DNA from: Amborella trichopoda
Lineage: Eukaryota; Streptophyta; Magnoliopsida; Amborellales; Amborellaceae
DNA length: 64,000 nucleotides
NCBI RefSeq assembly: GCF_000471905.2
Contig: NW_006496628.1
Span: 1,238,511-1,302,510, forward strand
Reading direction: 5' to 3'
In this document: in pieces, positions 45,040 through 56,471 of the stretch
How positions within the stretch are numbered: position 1 is the first letter of the stretch
Layout of the letters: each line of letters begins with the position of its first letter
Notes under the pieces: generated by a model
Told to the model about the DNA's origin: nothing
The model's database searches: none
The model's input: the letters and a program-made list of their open reading frames with translations, nothing else
Made by a program: the position numbers and the translations under genes

Positions 45040-45972
45040 GTGCCAGATACGTTCAAGCCTTGTTCAACAACCTCTAGAGCCCTTACACCCTACAGTGGCA
45101 TCATGGCCCTTTTCACAATGGGGCATGGACATTATAGGACCCATTGACTGTCCTTCAAAAATGGGTCATGTCTTTATTCTAATTGCGACAGATTATTTCT
45201 CTAAGTGCGCTGAAGCAGTCCCCCTTAAGCAAGTTCCTGGGACAACAGTGGCCAACTTCATTAGACAACACATCATATACCGGTTTGGAGTGCCTAACTG
45301 GATTATATCTGACAATGGCCCTCAGTTCAGAAGTCATCACATTGATCGCTTCGTTAACCAATTTGGCTTCGAATGGAGGTACTCAACTATGTATCATCCT
45401 CGAGCGAACAGATTAGCTGAGGCTTTCAATATAACTCTGTGCAATGTTTTACGAAAATCAGTACCAAAGACAAAGAAGAACTGACACGAGAAGCTTCCCA
45501 AAGCACTATGGGCCTATCTTACTACTACACGAAATGCTATTGATTCCACTTCTTATTCTCTGGGGGTGAAGCAGTTTTACCCCTTGAAATTCAAATTCCT
45601 TCATTACATATCGTTATACATCAAGGACTAACCGAAGATGAGAGAGTCAAACTTCGATATCAAGAATTGGATGCGCTCGATGAAAGGAGGCTAGAGGCTT
45701 AGCAGAACCATGAACTCAACCAAGGGAGAATGAAGAGGGCTTTTGACAAGTCAGTCAAGATCTACTCATTTTCCCGTGGGGACCTAGTTCTAACCATCAA
45801 GAGGCCTATTGTTATGCATGGTCCGCGTAAGGGGAATTTTGAACCCAAGTGGGAGGGTCCCTTTTAGTCAAAAAGGTCTCGTCAAATGGAGCTTACATTC
45901 TAGCACATCCTAATGAAAAGGAGGCAATGCCCCCTATCAATGGGCGATACTTAAAGAAATACTTTCCTTGAT
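45040..45972 (+). pseudogene. pol: Integrase fossil, Tat-lineage Ty3/Gypsy
   Basis: The frame 45095-45484 spans the catalytic core: WGMDIIGPI, then ISDNGPQF and a LAEAFN block, with D-X35-E spacing between the second and third acidic residues. The C-terminal part (to 45972) is still recognisable by a KLPKALWAYLTTTRNA segment, a KFEPKWEGP-like block and the terminal PPINGRYLKKYFP, the known end of Tat-lineage pol. The N-terminal zinc-binding domain is not present. The enzyme would insert element DNA into chromosomes; this copy is a fossil. Confidence 0.85.
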
Positions 45973-46059
45973 GCATATTCAAGAAAAGAGACTTGACACA
46001 AAGCAAGATAATTCGAACAAAGTCTAACTATTGTATTGCGGTATTACAAGCTAAAATGC

Positions 46060-46440
46060 TCATTACTAAGGAGGCTACAAGTATCTTGCATCTGAGGAAA
46101 AGAGAACAGTTGACACCCGCAGTGTTGCTCTTGCATCTGAGGATAAGATGACTGTTACAAACCAAAACCCATGGTATTGCTCTTGCATATGAGGATAAGA
46201 GGATGGTTACAGGCCAAAAGAAATGCTTTCCTCATGAAGAAGAACCAAACCCACCAAAGAATTGCTCTCCTCATGAAGAAGAAGCAAACCCACTAAAAGA
46301 ATTGCTCTCCTCATGAAGAAGAAGCAAAACCACTTGGAGAGTCAGCTTCAATTCATCTTGCGAGCGCCTTCAAAGAGGATGGGTACATGCCAAAAGAAGA
46401 AGCCAACCATTTCCGAGTCAGCTTCAATTCATCTGACGAG
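46060..46440 (+). repeat. Short direct repeats after integrase
   Basis: Three copies of a TGCTCTTGCATCTGAGGATAAG unit (read as TGCTCTTGCAT plus CTGAGGATAAG), spaced about 65 bp; then three or four copies of GAATTGCTCTCCTCATGAAG plus AAGAAGCAAACCCA, about 39 bp each; then two copies of GAGTCAGCTTCAATTCATCT. Confidence 0.8.
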
Positions 46441-46779
46441 TATATAAAATATAGAAAGCAGACTTCTCTGACAAGGAACTAGCCTATGATGGAGAGCACT
46501 CCCTGTTCACAGTGGATGCCCTTCCACAGAACAACATGGAGTTCTCTATTGTGCTGGAGGACTCGGCTTCCAATGGGCATCATAAGTCAGGCTTTACCAC
46601 TCGTCACCACCGTTTGCCTAACCAAGTCAGCGTCGTGCGTGGACATCACAGCACATGGCTCATAGCCGTGTGCAACAACTCATACATGTGGCTCACTGCC
46701 ACATGCGAGCAACATGGTGCACGTCATGATGCCCACCATTTACTAGTAAGCGTCATCTGAGGGTAGCGTCAGATGTGTA

Positions 46780-48110
46780 CTCCAAAGGCTAGAGCTGACT
46801 GTGTTGCTAACTCTTAGCATCGGCTGTCTTCTGAAGGCTAAGTGTCAGCTGTGCTTTTAACCCTCAGCTTCGACTATCTTTTGAGGGTCAGCGCTGGCTA
46901 TGTTTTTTCATAAAAAAAAATTCAGCGCCTGCTGTGTATTCTAAGTTAGCACCGGTTGTGTTGTGACTGTTCACCTCTTGGTGACTCTTCGTTTTCACAC
47001 CTCATCGGTTCCCGAGACCTCCCAATTTCTGGCTTAAGATGCTTTGCCTCCCCGATGATTGCACGATTTCCAATGACAATCATCGCCACGTCCCGACTTG
47101 ATGTGCATTTCACACGTGTGAACAGTAACCGCTCACCAGCCTACAACCGTCAAGCTTCAATGACGGTCCACCTCCTTACACCCTTCGAATTCACTCCAGA
47201 AACTCTCTTCACTGCCGGGAAACCTATGCAACTTCTCACCAATACATCAGGAAGCCACTTACGCTCGTCAGAAAACTACGAAAACTAGCAGAAAACACCC
47301 TGGACAGCCTACTGCTGCAACTCCTACCTCTTCCTCCCTTCGCTAGAACCCGCAAAACCACAACCAAAGTTCCCTTGCTTTCCGATGAACTCACTACAAG
47401 CTCTTGTAACCCCGACGACACATCGGCAAACTCCCTAGTTGCTTCACTGCACTGACTCGCAACTCCTGCATGGCACAGTCTTCCCTGATTGCTCTTACCG
47501 AAATCTCCAGCGTGTTTACCAAAACTCCTGGTGAAAACCACCTTCTCACCGTTAAGCTTTTTTTTTTACCTTCGGTGAAAAAGTGAAAATGGGGGCTACC
47601 CCCTTTATATAGGTGGATCCTTCCCTCAAATTCCCCTTGAAAAATGGGAATCCCAACTATGTTCGAGGAGGCAAAACATCTATGGGTCGGATTGGGTCAG
47701 GTCTGAGCCGAAGCTTGAGACAAAATTTTTACCACAACTTGTAAAATCCCATGCAAACAGAGACCATGACTAGGTCAGGGCCCGAACACTAACCCACAAA
47801 CAATGTCAGCTGTGTTTTCAGTAACCCCAGCGCTGGCTGTGTTTTCAGTAACCCTAACGCTGATGTGTTTTCAGTAACCCCAGCGCCGGCTGCATTCTCA
47901 GCAATCCAGCGCCGGCTATGTTCAAGGGATAACACAGGTTGTCCTTAGCACCGGCTGCATTTACAATAACCCAGCATCGGTTGAGTGTTCAAGAAGCAGT
48001 GTTGGCTGTTCTCAACACTGATTGCATTTTCAAAGGCTCAGCGCCGGCTAAGTGTTCAAGAAGTGATGTTGGTTGTGCCTAGCGCCAATTACGTTCTCAG
48101 CAGTTCATTG
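46780..48110 (+). repeat. CAGCGCCGGCTG array in A-5 tail
   Basis: Units of about 28-40 bp: CAGCGCCGGCTGTGTTTTCAG plus TAACCC (given in two parts), with many variants. The array is split by a foreign block at 46957-47810. The core is the same as in the B LTR arrays at 14935-15320 and 35260-35790. Confidence 0.8.
46957..47810 (-). mobile_element. Candidate solo LTR of an unknown family
   Basis: A roughly 850-bp block unlike its surroundings splits the array. On the minus strand it could start TGTTAGTGTTCGGGCCC and end near AGTCACAACA, and it has CCTATATAAAGGGGG, a good TATA region, at about 47607-47621. Length, TATA position and clean array interruption fit a small LTR. No internal region, primer site or clear target duplication was found. 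A minus-strand open frame (47236-47541) is probably not real. Confidence 0.35.
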
Positions 48111-48509
48111 TCAGTCACCTTATGTTAAAGCCACGCGTGTCCTACTACTGTTATCTCCTGTGAAGTTGCACCTCGACCGTGACCTACTCTTCCCAACTAA
48201 GTGGTACCCAGGTCGTTCAACTCAGGCAATAACTTCTCATCCCCAGTAGGAGTCATATTCGTACTGTAGCTAGTTATCCCTAGTGGTGTTAGGGTCATTC
48301 TTATTACTACAACCTCAATGGGTCTGCTTCGCACCTAGCTGGGTTATCTTCAATGAATTTGAGTACCAATTTTTCATCTTCAAGGGACTCACACTTGTTC
48401 CCGTTATCCCCAATGAAGTCGGCCTTCTCATCTGAACCCCTTGTTGGAATTAACCATTTTATCCCCAGGGAGTCAGATTTCCATCTACAGACTTATTCCC
48501 ATGCAGCTT

Positions 48510-49020
48510 CACTTACATGGCGACCCACACCGTGGTCTTGGCTGCATGACCTTAAACTGCATAGCTCTGGCTTGGCAGCATGACCTTAAATTGCACAGCT
48601 CTGATCCTAGCTGCTTGACCTTAAATTGCATAGCTTTGGTCTTGGCTGCATGACCTTAAATTGCACAGCTTTGATCTAGGTGCACGACCCTAAATTGCAT
48701 GGTCCAAACTATATGACCAAAACTGTAGCGGAGGTCTAGCTGCATGACATAAACTGCACAGTCCAAATTATATGAACTTAAACCATAGTGTACGTCCTAG
48801 CTGCATGACGATAAAAGGCTTGCACCACGGTCCAAACTATACGACCATAAACTCTAGCAAAGGTCTAGCTAAATGACCCTAAACTGCACGGTCCTAGTTG
48901 CTTGACTCTAAACTGTATAACCACGGTCCAACTGTATGACTTTAAACCATAGTGCACGTCCTGGCCGCATGATGTTAAACTGCTTTGCACAGGTCCAGGA
49001 GGCATGACCTTAAACTCGCC
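48510..49020 (+). repeat. TGACCTTAAAC array in A-5 tail
   Basis: About fourteen units of 30-45 bp with arms TGCA/TGCA (for example GCTGCATGACCTTAAACTGC) or TATA-type arms. It matches 40610-40880 and, reversed, 62890-64000. Confidence 0.85.
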
Positions 49021-51886
49021 CTCACATACGTGCACACACCTTTTACATGCATTTTCATGCACGTCTTCCTTAACCGACCCTTTCGTGTGCGCGCCCCACC
49101 TTCATTACCTCCCCAGTGATCCATTTATTTCATCATTTTTCATCATTCCCCAGTGTGTCTCACTCGTGCTCACAAAATGGCGAACCATTTCGCCACCCAT
49201 ACTTATCGTAAGCTAGTGGGTCACCATTTTTCACCCACCTTTCATACATCATCCATCTTTCACAGGTAGCCTCGTGACATCTCCCCAAAGTGAGCTAAAA
49301 CCATCACCATACTCACCCCATGGCCTCTATAGACTGTCATCCACCACCATGGTCCAGCTGTATTATCGTAAACTACAGTGTACATCTTGGCCGCATGACG
49401 ATCAAAGGCTTCGCACAGGTCCCTGAGGCATGACCTTAAACATGCCTTCACAAAAAAAAGAGAAAAAAAAGAAACAATGTGCATGGTGTACACCGGGATA
49501 AGGGAACACCATGAGTAAAAATGACGGACGGGCATAGTCACGACACCATGAGTAAGAGAGTTCCTTGAATAAAAACCCAAGCAAGGTAAAACACCAAAAG
49601 GGCACCAGGAGAAAAAAATAAAAAATGGGGGGTTGCATGTGGCTGAAAGGTCATGGGTAAAAGAGCCCCAAATAAAAAAGAAGTTGGTCAAAACCATCTC
49701 TACGGCACCGCTTCCCAAGTCCAAGTGAAAATCCACAAAGGACACTCAGACCAATAAACAAGTTGATGCAGCTCTCGCCTCAATAGGCAGCTTCAGCCTA
49801 CACTCAAAGAGAAAAATCCCTGGTGACACGATACTAAGACCCAAAAACACGAGCTTCAAGGAAAAGATATCGACAGCCTGAGTTCACTTGCGAAAAGGAC
49901 TTGAAGAACATAAGATTTTCCAACAAGGAAAGACAAGTCTCATGAAAAAGAGCAGCATTTTCAAGAGGTCGCTAACACATTTCCAAAATGTTGAAGACAC
50001 CCCAAGAAAGCAAAGTCAGCCACGACTTTGGTGTGGTAATCAGGATTGAGTCCTCTGGGCCCACCTCAGAAAAAGAAGAGAGGTATCTTGATTGTCAAAA
50101 CTGCAAAGCAGTGGGTACGGGTTATACCCAAAGCTGGTCACCTCGATAAACTGAGGTACCCTACTCGCCAAGGAATACTTGGTGCACAAAGCAAACGGCA
50201 CCGACGGAAGGCCCTTCAACACACCACAAACAAAATCCTTGAAATGTGGCTCAACACCAGAGGATACAAATAAACTCAGACCACATGGGAACAATGCCCT
50301 TCGACACGCCACTCAATTGCCAGACGGGCCTGATTTTGACTGACGAGGTCTGTACAAAATCCTTAGCTTCAGAATCACAAACATTCCATACGAGGGTGAA
50401 GACTTCGACAAGATCCTTAAAAAAAGTCTCTTCTCCCCCTGAAGTCTCCACGAATGGACCTGCGAACATTGCATCCCTACGTCTGAGCATCCTAGTTACA
50501 GCACTGCGTGAATCTCCTCGACGTTCACGTGGTCTTGAGGCTAGGAAGAAAAAAGTAATTAAGCCAAAGGAAATTTTTTGAATGACATCCTTCTCTCTTC
50601 CCTCGAAGCACAACATTCGGCGGGGCAAGCTGTTTGAACACATGTTTTAGCACCTCGGTCCCTGATGCGGAATAAAGAGGAAGCAAGTCAATAAAGCCTC
50701 AACATACAGTGGAAATTTTGATAGTCTCAGAATGGCCCCTGAACTGGTCAATATCTTCATAAGTACTCCAAAAGGCCACCTGCCAAGTTTCATTATAATC
50801 AGACATATCTAAGGCAATGAACACAAAGAAACAAATTTGGTAAAATAGGCCTCTAGCACCCTGAATGGACCATGTAACTATAACTATATTTTTCAGTGTG
50901 TCAAACAGCTATGGGACCACCACCATTGGATCCGACAAGATAGAAAAACTCGATCGGTTAAGTTTCGACTTAAGCGGACACCCTAGGACCAAGTTATCGA
51001 TAAAATATAGAAAAGGGGTAGGCCGCACACTATTCCCATGTGGCCACCTTGCACCAAAACACCATTAAAGGTGGTTGTTTTCACAGTCATGGGCAGTGAC
51101 TTTCGGGGCCTATATCTCACTTGTTCAAAGTCAGATTGCGCTAAAATTTGTGAGCATGTTTATCTCAACAAGACGAGCATTTCGATCGGTGGTATGCCCC
51201 GTGACGATGCCCGAGCAGGGAGAAAAACATGAGAGAAGTTGCTGATCTGTGAAGAAAATTACAGAAAATTCAGCAGCAGCACACCTCACTCGAGTGATCA
51301 AATCATGGCGCTCACATACCTGATCGACGCGAAACCAATTGCATTATGTGCGTAGGGTCCAAGGCTATCCCTGTACGATGAATGATTGGATTTAACACAC
51401 AGAGGCATCGAAGCCGCTATAAATTCCATCCACCGGGTTTCAATATTTCGGCCAAAAGATCAAGATGACAAAATCTCCATTTAAACACAAACTCGAGTTG
51501 TGTTTGTTGCAACGTGAATGTGACGGCATGCTCAGTATGATTCAGTGAAGAAATCACAGAAAAACATCAAGGAACAAGCGCATTATCTATCCGAAGTTTT
51601 CAAGATGCATCCAAAATTCAAGTCTCATTATCATGGCTTAAAAACATGATTCATGGCTCAAAATTGGTATCAAATCGATCACTATACCGACCCCTACAAG
51701 AAAAGAATCATCTTTCGATCAAACGTATATCAAAGCAACCTAGGATCAATCATGGAAGATCACACAAGTTCTCAAGCAACAACAGTTGTTAGGCAAGGGA
51801 AAAATAGTTCGTTTGCATCCATTTTTAGAATTTCTTTTAATTCAATTAAATTGTACTTATCTTCAATTTTAGGTAGTTTTTTAGCA

Positions 51887-51917
51887 TCCACCCATGTTGG
51901 GCCCAATTTTATATAAA
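51887..51917 (+). promoter_or_regulatory. Core promoter module of A2 LTR (A-5)
   Basis: ATCCACCCATGTTGGGCCC followed by TATATAAA at 51910-51917, nearly identical to 28670-28701. Confidence 0.7.
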
Positions 51918-52469
51918 CATGCAAAGCCAAATTGTAAAAACACATACACAATTCTTCAATATTTAATAAAGACTTCATTTTTGCTTGAGTTTGCAGCTAC
52001 ATCTTGGAGAGAGAGAGAGAGGAGAGAGAAGAAAAGGGTCGGTACCCCTCGATAAGATAACTTTCTCTCCTCCCCTCTTCTCTCTCCTCTTTTCTCTTTT
52101 CTCTTTTCTCCTCTCTATCTCACTCTCTCTCCTTCCCTCTTTCTCTCCTCTTTTCTCAATTCTATCTAAATTTTTTCTCTCCTCTTTTCTCATCTTTATC
52201 TCTCTTTCTCTCTCATCTCGATCTCTTCTTTTCTCTCTCATCTCTTCCTTTCTCTTTCCAGCTTTCACCTTTATCTCTTTCTCTCTCTTCCTCCTCTGGT
52301 CTATCATGTCTTTCTTTCCCTTCTTCTCTTTCTCTATTCACTCATGACAGGCCCATCGTCTGGTGTGATACCTTCATGTTCCTGAGACATGAACAGTGAG
52401 TCGGGCCTTAACCCGAGCGGTGGGCTGGGCCTTTGTCAAAATTCTCTTCCTCTCTCTCTTTTCTCTTTT

Positions 52470-52870
52470 GTCATAGACGGTGCAAGTCTAGCATCACCTG
52501 TGTTTTCTCTCTCTTCCTTTCTCTCTATTCTCTTATGTCACAGATGGTGCAAGCCTATCGTCTCATGTGCTTTCTCTCTCTTTCTTTCTCTCTCTTCTCT
52601 TCTGCCACAGACGGCACTGGCCTATCACCGCTTGTACTTTCTTTCTCTTTCTCTTCTCTCATGTTGCAGACGATGTTGTCCTATCGCCGCTGGTGTTCCT
52701 TCTCTTTCCTCTCTTCTATCAGAGCCGGCACAAGCCTAACACTGTCAGTGTATTCATCCCTGTTCTTTCATCATAGATGGTGCAAGAACATTGCCGCATG
52801 TGTTCCTTCTCTCCCCCTTCTGTCGTAGACGACACAAGCCCATTGTCACCTGTGTTCTCTCTCTCTTCTC
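52470..52870 (+). repeat. Hairpin / polypyrimidine array in A2 LTR
   Basis: About seven units in which a GC-rich foldback (for example ACAGACGGCA, loop CTGGCCTA, TCACCGCTTGT at about 52606-52634) alternates with a CTTTCTCTCTTTCT spacer. Spacing is about 55-65 bases. The equivalent region of 19610-19900 has different stems. Confidence 0.7.
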
Positions 52871-53716
52871 TCGTTATTTCACAGTCGGTAGGAGCAATTA
52901 CCGTATGGGTTTTCTCTCTCCTATCATTCCCATTTATGTTCTACTCCTTTCCTTCCCTTCTCTCTCTTCTTCTTCTCTCATGATTTTCTCTCCTACTCTA
53001 CTTCTTCTTCTCTGTTCTCTTCTTTTCTTCTTCTTCTTCTCTTCTCTCTCTCTTTCTCTTTTTCTTTCTTTCCTTCTCTTACTCTTTTATCTGATTAAGA
53101 TGGGTTGAGATTAGCCTTCTATGATAGCCCTATTGTTTAGCAATAATGTCGTTGTGCCGGTTAAAGTTATTGTGCTTGCTTTATCGCCATAACAGACGAG
53201 CCATTACGTCTAGCTAGTCGGTATTGGTATTGTCATCTAGTAGTAATTCTGTCGAGCCGGTCTGAGTTACTGAGCCCATTTTACTGCCACGCCAGGTCAA
53301 TTACTTTCTTGTTTAGTCACTTGTCGGTCTCACAGACTGGTCAAATTCCTCGCATCCTAATCTTAATCCTCTCATTCTTCTCTTCCTCTCTTTGAATGTG
53401 CACGCCTATGTACATTCGCCCAAAGGCAAGGTGGGGTCCCTTGGCTTATTTGTCTTATAACATTTGCCATACAAGTGTGATTGCAGAAACAGGAAAATAC
53501 AGGTCAAGGGAGGCGATTCCGAACCAGTTTTACGACTGAGGGGCTTTCTTCATGATCTAAGAGGGAGCCGATGCGAGCCATCCCGAGTAAGTCCCGAACC
53601 CACCTTGAACTCCTCTCTCATCGGTTGGTCCACTTGCCTTTGTTCTTGAGAAGAGCGATCTCAAGTCTCGGGTTCCCCTGATCTAGATCCAAAGGGCGAG
53701 ATCAAGGCACCAACCA

Positions 53717-54645
53717 GTCACCAATCACTCGTATCTTCTAGATTTTCATTCCCATAATGTTCTCGAGCCCGGCTATCAAGGCTTCATATTCAACAATGTT
53801 ATTGGTACATGGGAAATTCAATCTGATGGCTATTGGCATTATAATCTTGTCAAGTGAGCATATTATGACTCTTATACCAGACCCGTATTCATTCCTTACA
53901 CTGTAAAAGTATAGCTCCCAAATTGAGCCCTCAATTGTGAAGAGGTTCTCATCAGGGAGATCCGTGTTGATGGGAGTATTATCTGGCAGTGCGTGTTAAT
54001 CCAAGTGGTCAGCAATGGCTTGTCCTTTGACCGATTGTTGAGTGACATATTCGATCTCTCACTAGCTCAATAGCGTTCTCCACTTTGTCAAACGTCCGTT
54101 AAAGACGGGTCTCTCCAATAGGTACTTAAGTGGGTCAATTTTTGAGATGATATTGACTATATGAGATAAGACATAGTGTCTTAAATTCTGCGTGGCCCAC
54201 ACAAGTGTCAACAGTGCTTCTCCACATCCGTGTATTTTGTCTCATAGTCGACCATGGTTTTGCTGATGTAGTATATCGTTTGTTCTTTTCCATGGTCGTT
54301 GTATTGTCCGAGCATTGCCCCCATGGTCTTGTCTTTCACAGATATGTATAGGAATAGGGGTTTATCTGAACTAGGAGGACTAAGGAGGGGAGGTTTTGCG
54401 AAGTACTCCTTGATTTGATCGAACACTTCTTGGAATTCATTATCCCATATGAATAGGGTAACTTTCTTAAGGAGTCTATTGAATGGTGCGCACTTGTCTG
54501 TCAGTTGTGAGATAAAATGCCTTATGGCTTGTATGAGACCTTTAAGCCCACGGATTTCTCATGTTTTTGGGATGAGGAATTTTAGTGATGACTCATATTT
54601 TGGATGGGTCCACCTCAAAGCCTCTTTGGCTTACTATAAGTGAGC
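53717..54645 (-). pseudogene. pol: RT connection and RNase H fossil (element A-6)
   Basis: Minus-strand order: a GFEVDPSKI block (54610) typical of the RT thumb, an AFN-RLLKK region, then EVFDQIKEYFAKPPLLSPPS and FLYISVKDKTMGAMLGQYND (54280-54426), the start of RNase H in Tat elements, and near 53790 a NNIVEYEALIAGL block, the best-known RNase H motif of plant Gypsy elements. Interrupted on both sides: by the A2 LTR at 53716 and a family C LTR at 54646. Several breaks. Confidence 0.85.
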
Positions 54646-55950
54646 GCTCGACACTGATCATGCCTAATGATTAGCGCTTCGAGGCGAAACTCGCTCGAAG
54701 CACAGTATAGATGGAGGGGTAAGTAACCCCTAAGAAGGTATAGTCAAAACAGTAAGACCAGGCACAATCCATGCTAAGTCGAGCGCTGCCCGAGTTGAGG
54801 ATGACTCGAATGGGACATAGTTCAAAGAAGGTGGAAGCAACACTCACTGTATTTGTTTTTTTTTAATTTTTTATATTTTTAAATTTGATGTAACAGAGTT
54901 AAAATAAGAATGGTGAAAGCAGGGAAAACATGATTTCAATCAACATTAACAAACTAAAATAAAGTCAAAAAGCTAGAAATATAATAGACCCATCTAAAGA
55001 AAAATATTTTTTTTATATTTTTTAAAATTTTATTTTAGGTCAAAACTTGGTCAACATGGGGAAAAAAGTCCCTGGAATAGGCATGTGGCAAAAAAATTTT
55101 GGGACACTTGCAGTTGGGCGACACGGGTGGTGTCACTCGGGTGGCACTACTGGTGTCGCTCGGGTGGCACTACTAGTGTCGCCCTTGCAGATTGGGCGAC
55201 ATTACTAGCGTCACCAAAAAATAATAATAATAATAATTTTTTCATTTATCTTGTTGTTCTTGATGAAATAAGGCCACAATAGTATTGCAAAAGTAGAGAA
55301 AATAATATTTACGATGAAATAAATTAAAACAGAGTAAAACAGAACAGTGTAGACATAATAGATCTGTATCAAGTAAAACTTTTTTGGTATTTTTAAAAAT
55401 TTTATTTTGATCTGAAAGTTTTTGAGCAATCACAAGACAGACCCTAGAGAAGATCTGCAAAGTTTCAGAAGATTCTAAAACTTTTAAATTTGGGCGACAC
55501 GGGGAGTGTCGCCCTGGATTTGGGCGGCACTAGTGCTGACGCCTAGGCGACACTGCTGGTTTCGCCTAGAAAAAATAGGGTTTCGCAGCACCGAAACCTG
55601 GATCCTGGTCATAGCCGACTATTGGGACCTTTTGTGACTAAACTCAGTGAAAAAATAGTAAATAAAAACCGTATTTTGGCGCTTAGATCAAGCTCGAAAT
55701 GCTCCACGACGGGCGCTAAACTGTTTACGATGAAAATCTTATAGATCTTCCGATGAAGATCTCTCAGATTCTTTGATAAAACAGGGCATCTGCAGGATTC
55801 CAGATCAAAACAGGGTTCCGGGTACGTAGATTGGTTTCGGGCCAAAGGGTAGGCTGTGTGCACTATGGATTTTGAGTTTATTATGATAATGTGGTCCTAA
55901 GGGTTAAGAAAACCACATAATTTGCTAAATTTAAAATGGGGTGTCTACAA
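54646..55950 (-). mobile_element. Family C LTR, minus strand (1.3 kb)
   Basis: On the minus strand it starts TGTAGACACCCC at 55950 and runs to the RT junction near 54645. It has an AT-rich U3-like part, a GGGCGACAC palindrome island (55110-55215 and 55490-55570) and a poly-A/T stretch (54850-55060). Near 54660-54730 there are inverted GAGCGCTCGA and GCTTCGAG motifs. The end coordinate is the junction. Small open frames are not credible. Confidence 0.6.
55110..55215. repeat. GGGCGACAC palindrome island in C LTR
   Basis: Five or six copies of GGGCGACAC or its complement within 105 bases. At 55162-55184 the arms GGGTGGCACTA and TAGTGTCGCCC pair at all 11 positions, allowing G-T, around one central base. 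Confidence 0.85.
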
Positions 55951-56471
55951 GTCTGCCAAGGACCCTTAGCTGCTACAAATAAAGCAATTAGATTGGGGCA
56001 AAACGCCCCCCAATGGCCCCCACTAGCTGGCCCAAGAGCCAAAATGAAGTTCCCGCAACACTGGGATCAAGTCCGTCAAAGACCCTCAAATGTTATAGAT
56101 AAAGCAACTAGATTGGGGGAAAATGCCCACCAAGTCACCCACTAGCCGGCCCCAAAGCCAAAACAAAGTTCTTACAACACTAGAATCAAGTCCACTAAGG
56201 ACCCTCGGCTGTTACAAATAAAGCAACTAGATTGGGACAAAACGCCCACCAAGGGAACCCACTAGTTGGTTCATTAAGAGGTGTTGTTAAGGCAAAACGG
56301 TAAGCCCTTCCACAAGGCACCCTATCAGCACACTCTCCAAAAAAAAATGGAATTCAGTGGAATTGAGAAGGAAGCCTTAAGCAAGGTCCCTAATCACTAG
56401 AATCCACTTCGGTCACAAATTCAAGTAGAAGCTTGGCATGATTTCCTCCTCAAGGATTGTGTTGACACCAG
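55951..56471 (-). other. Family C 3' tail with 120-bp tandem repeats, copy 1
   Basis: Three units of about 120 bp start near 55950, 56069 and 56190, each with AAGCAACTAGATTGGGG and a CCACTAGCCGGCCC block. No coding signal. The position next to the C LTR suggests a 3' untranslated array; the second copy is at 57703-58222. Confidence 0.65.

Larger units (their letters stand above)
45973..50630 (+). other. Long 3' untranslated tail of element A-5
   Basis: Non-coding tail of 4.66 kb between the end of pol and the LTR. Contents in order: short CATGAAGAAGAA repeats (46060-46440), a CAGCGCCGGCTG array (46780-48110) interrupted by a foreign block (46957-47810), degenerate TTATCCCCAGTG repeats (48220-48500), a TGACCTTAAAC array (48510-49020), a CACACACCTTTTAC zone (49030-49230), the block with CACCATGAGTAAAAATGACG (49505-49745), and unique sequence ending in CGAAGCACAACATTCGGCGG before the LTR. 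Long 3' tails with satellites are known for Tat-lineage elements. Confidence 0.75.
45040..53716 (+). mobile_element. Element A-5: 3' half of a plus-strand Tat/Ogre-like element
   Basis: Integrase (45040-45972), a 4.66-kb repeat-rich untranslated tail (45973-50630) and a 3.1-kb LTR (50631-53716). The front half is absent, being cut by the A-4 LTR. The downstream side of the LTR meets minus-strand RNase H, so this element landed in element A-6. Broken, with several breaks in the integrase and its C-terminal part. Confidence 0.8.
50631..53716 (+). repeat. 3' LTR of element A-5, subtype A2 (3.1 kb)
   Basis: Starts TGTTTGAACACATG and ends CACCAACCA. It carries the promoter module (51887-51917), a long pyrimidine-rich region (52010-53090) with GC-rich hairpin cores, and the tail block CCCAAAGGCAAGGTGGGGTC (53420-53439). 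Open frames of 68-131 codons in 51975-53110 are CT-repeat artefacts. Confidence 0.85.

Noticed and set aside
47236-47541. 101-codon minus-strand frame considered as a host gene exon
   Set aside because: It lies downstream of a TATA box within a probable LTR; no recognised domain and no splice context.
55951-56471. Search for a polypurine tract next to the C LTR edge at 55950
   Set aside because: The bases just outside TGTAGAC are not purine-rich, so the tail assignment to a C element rests on position and repeats only.
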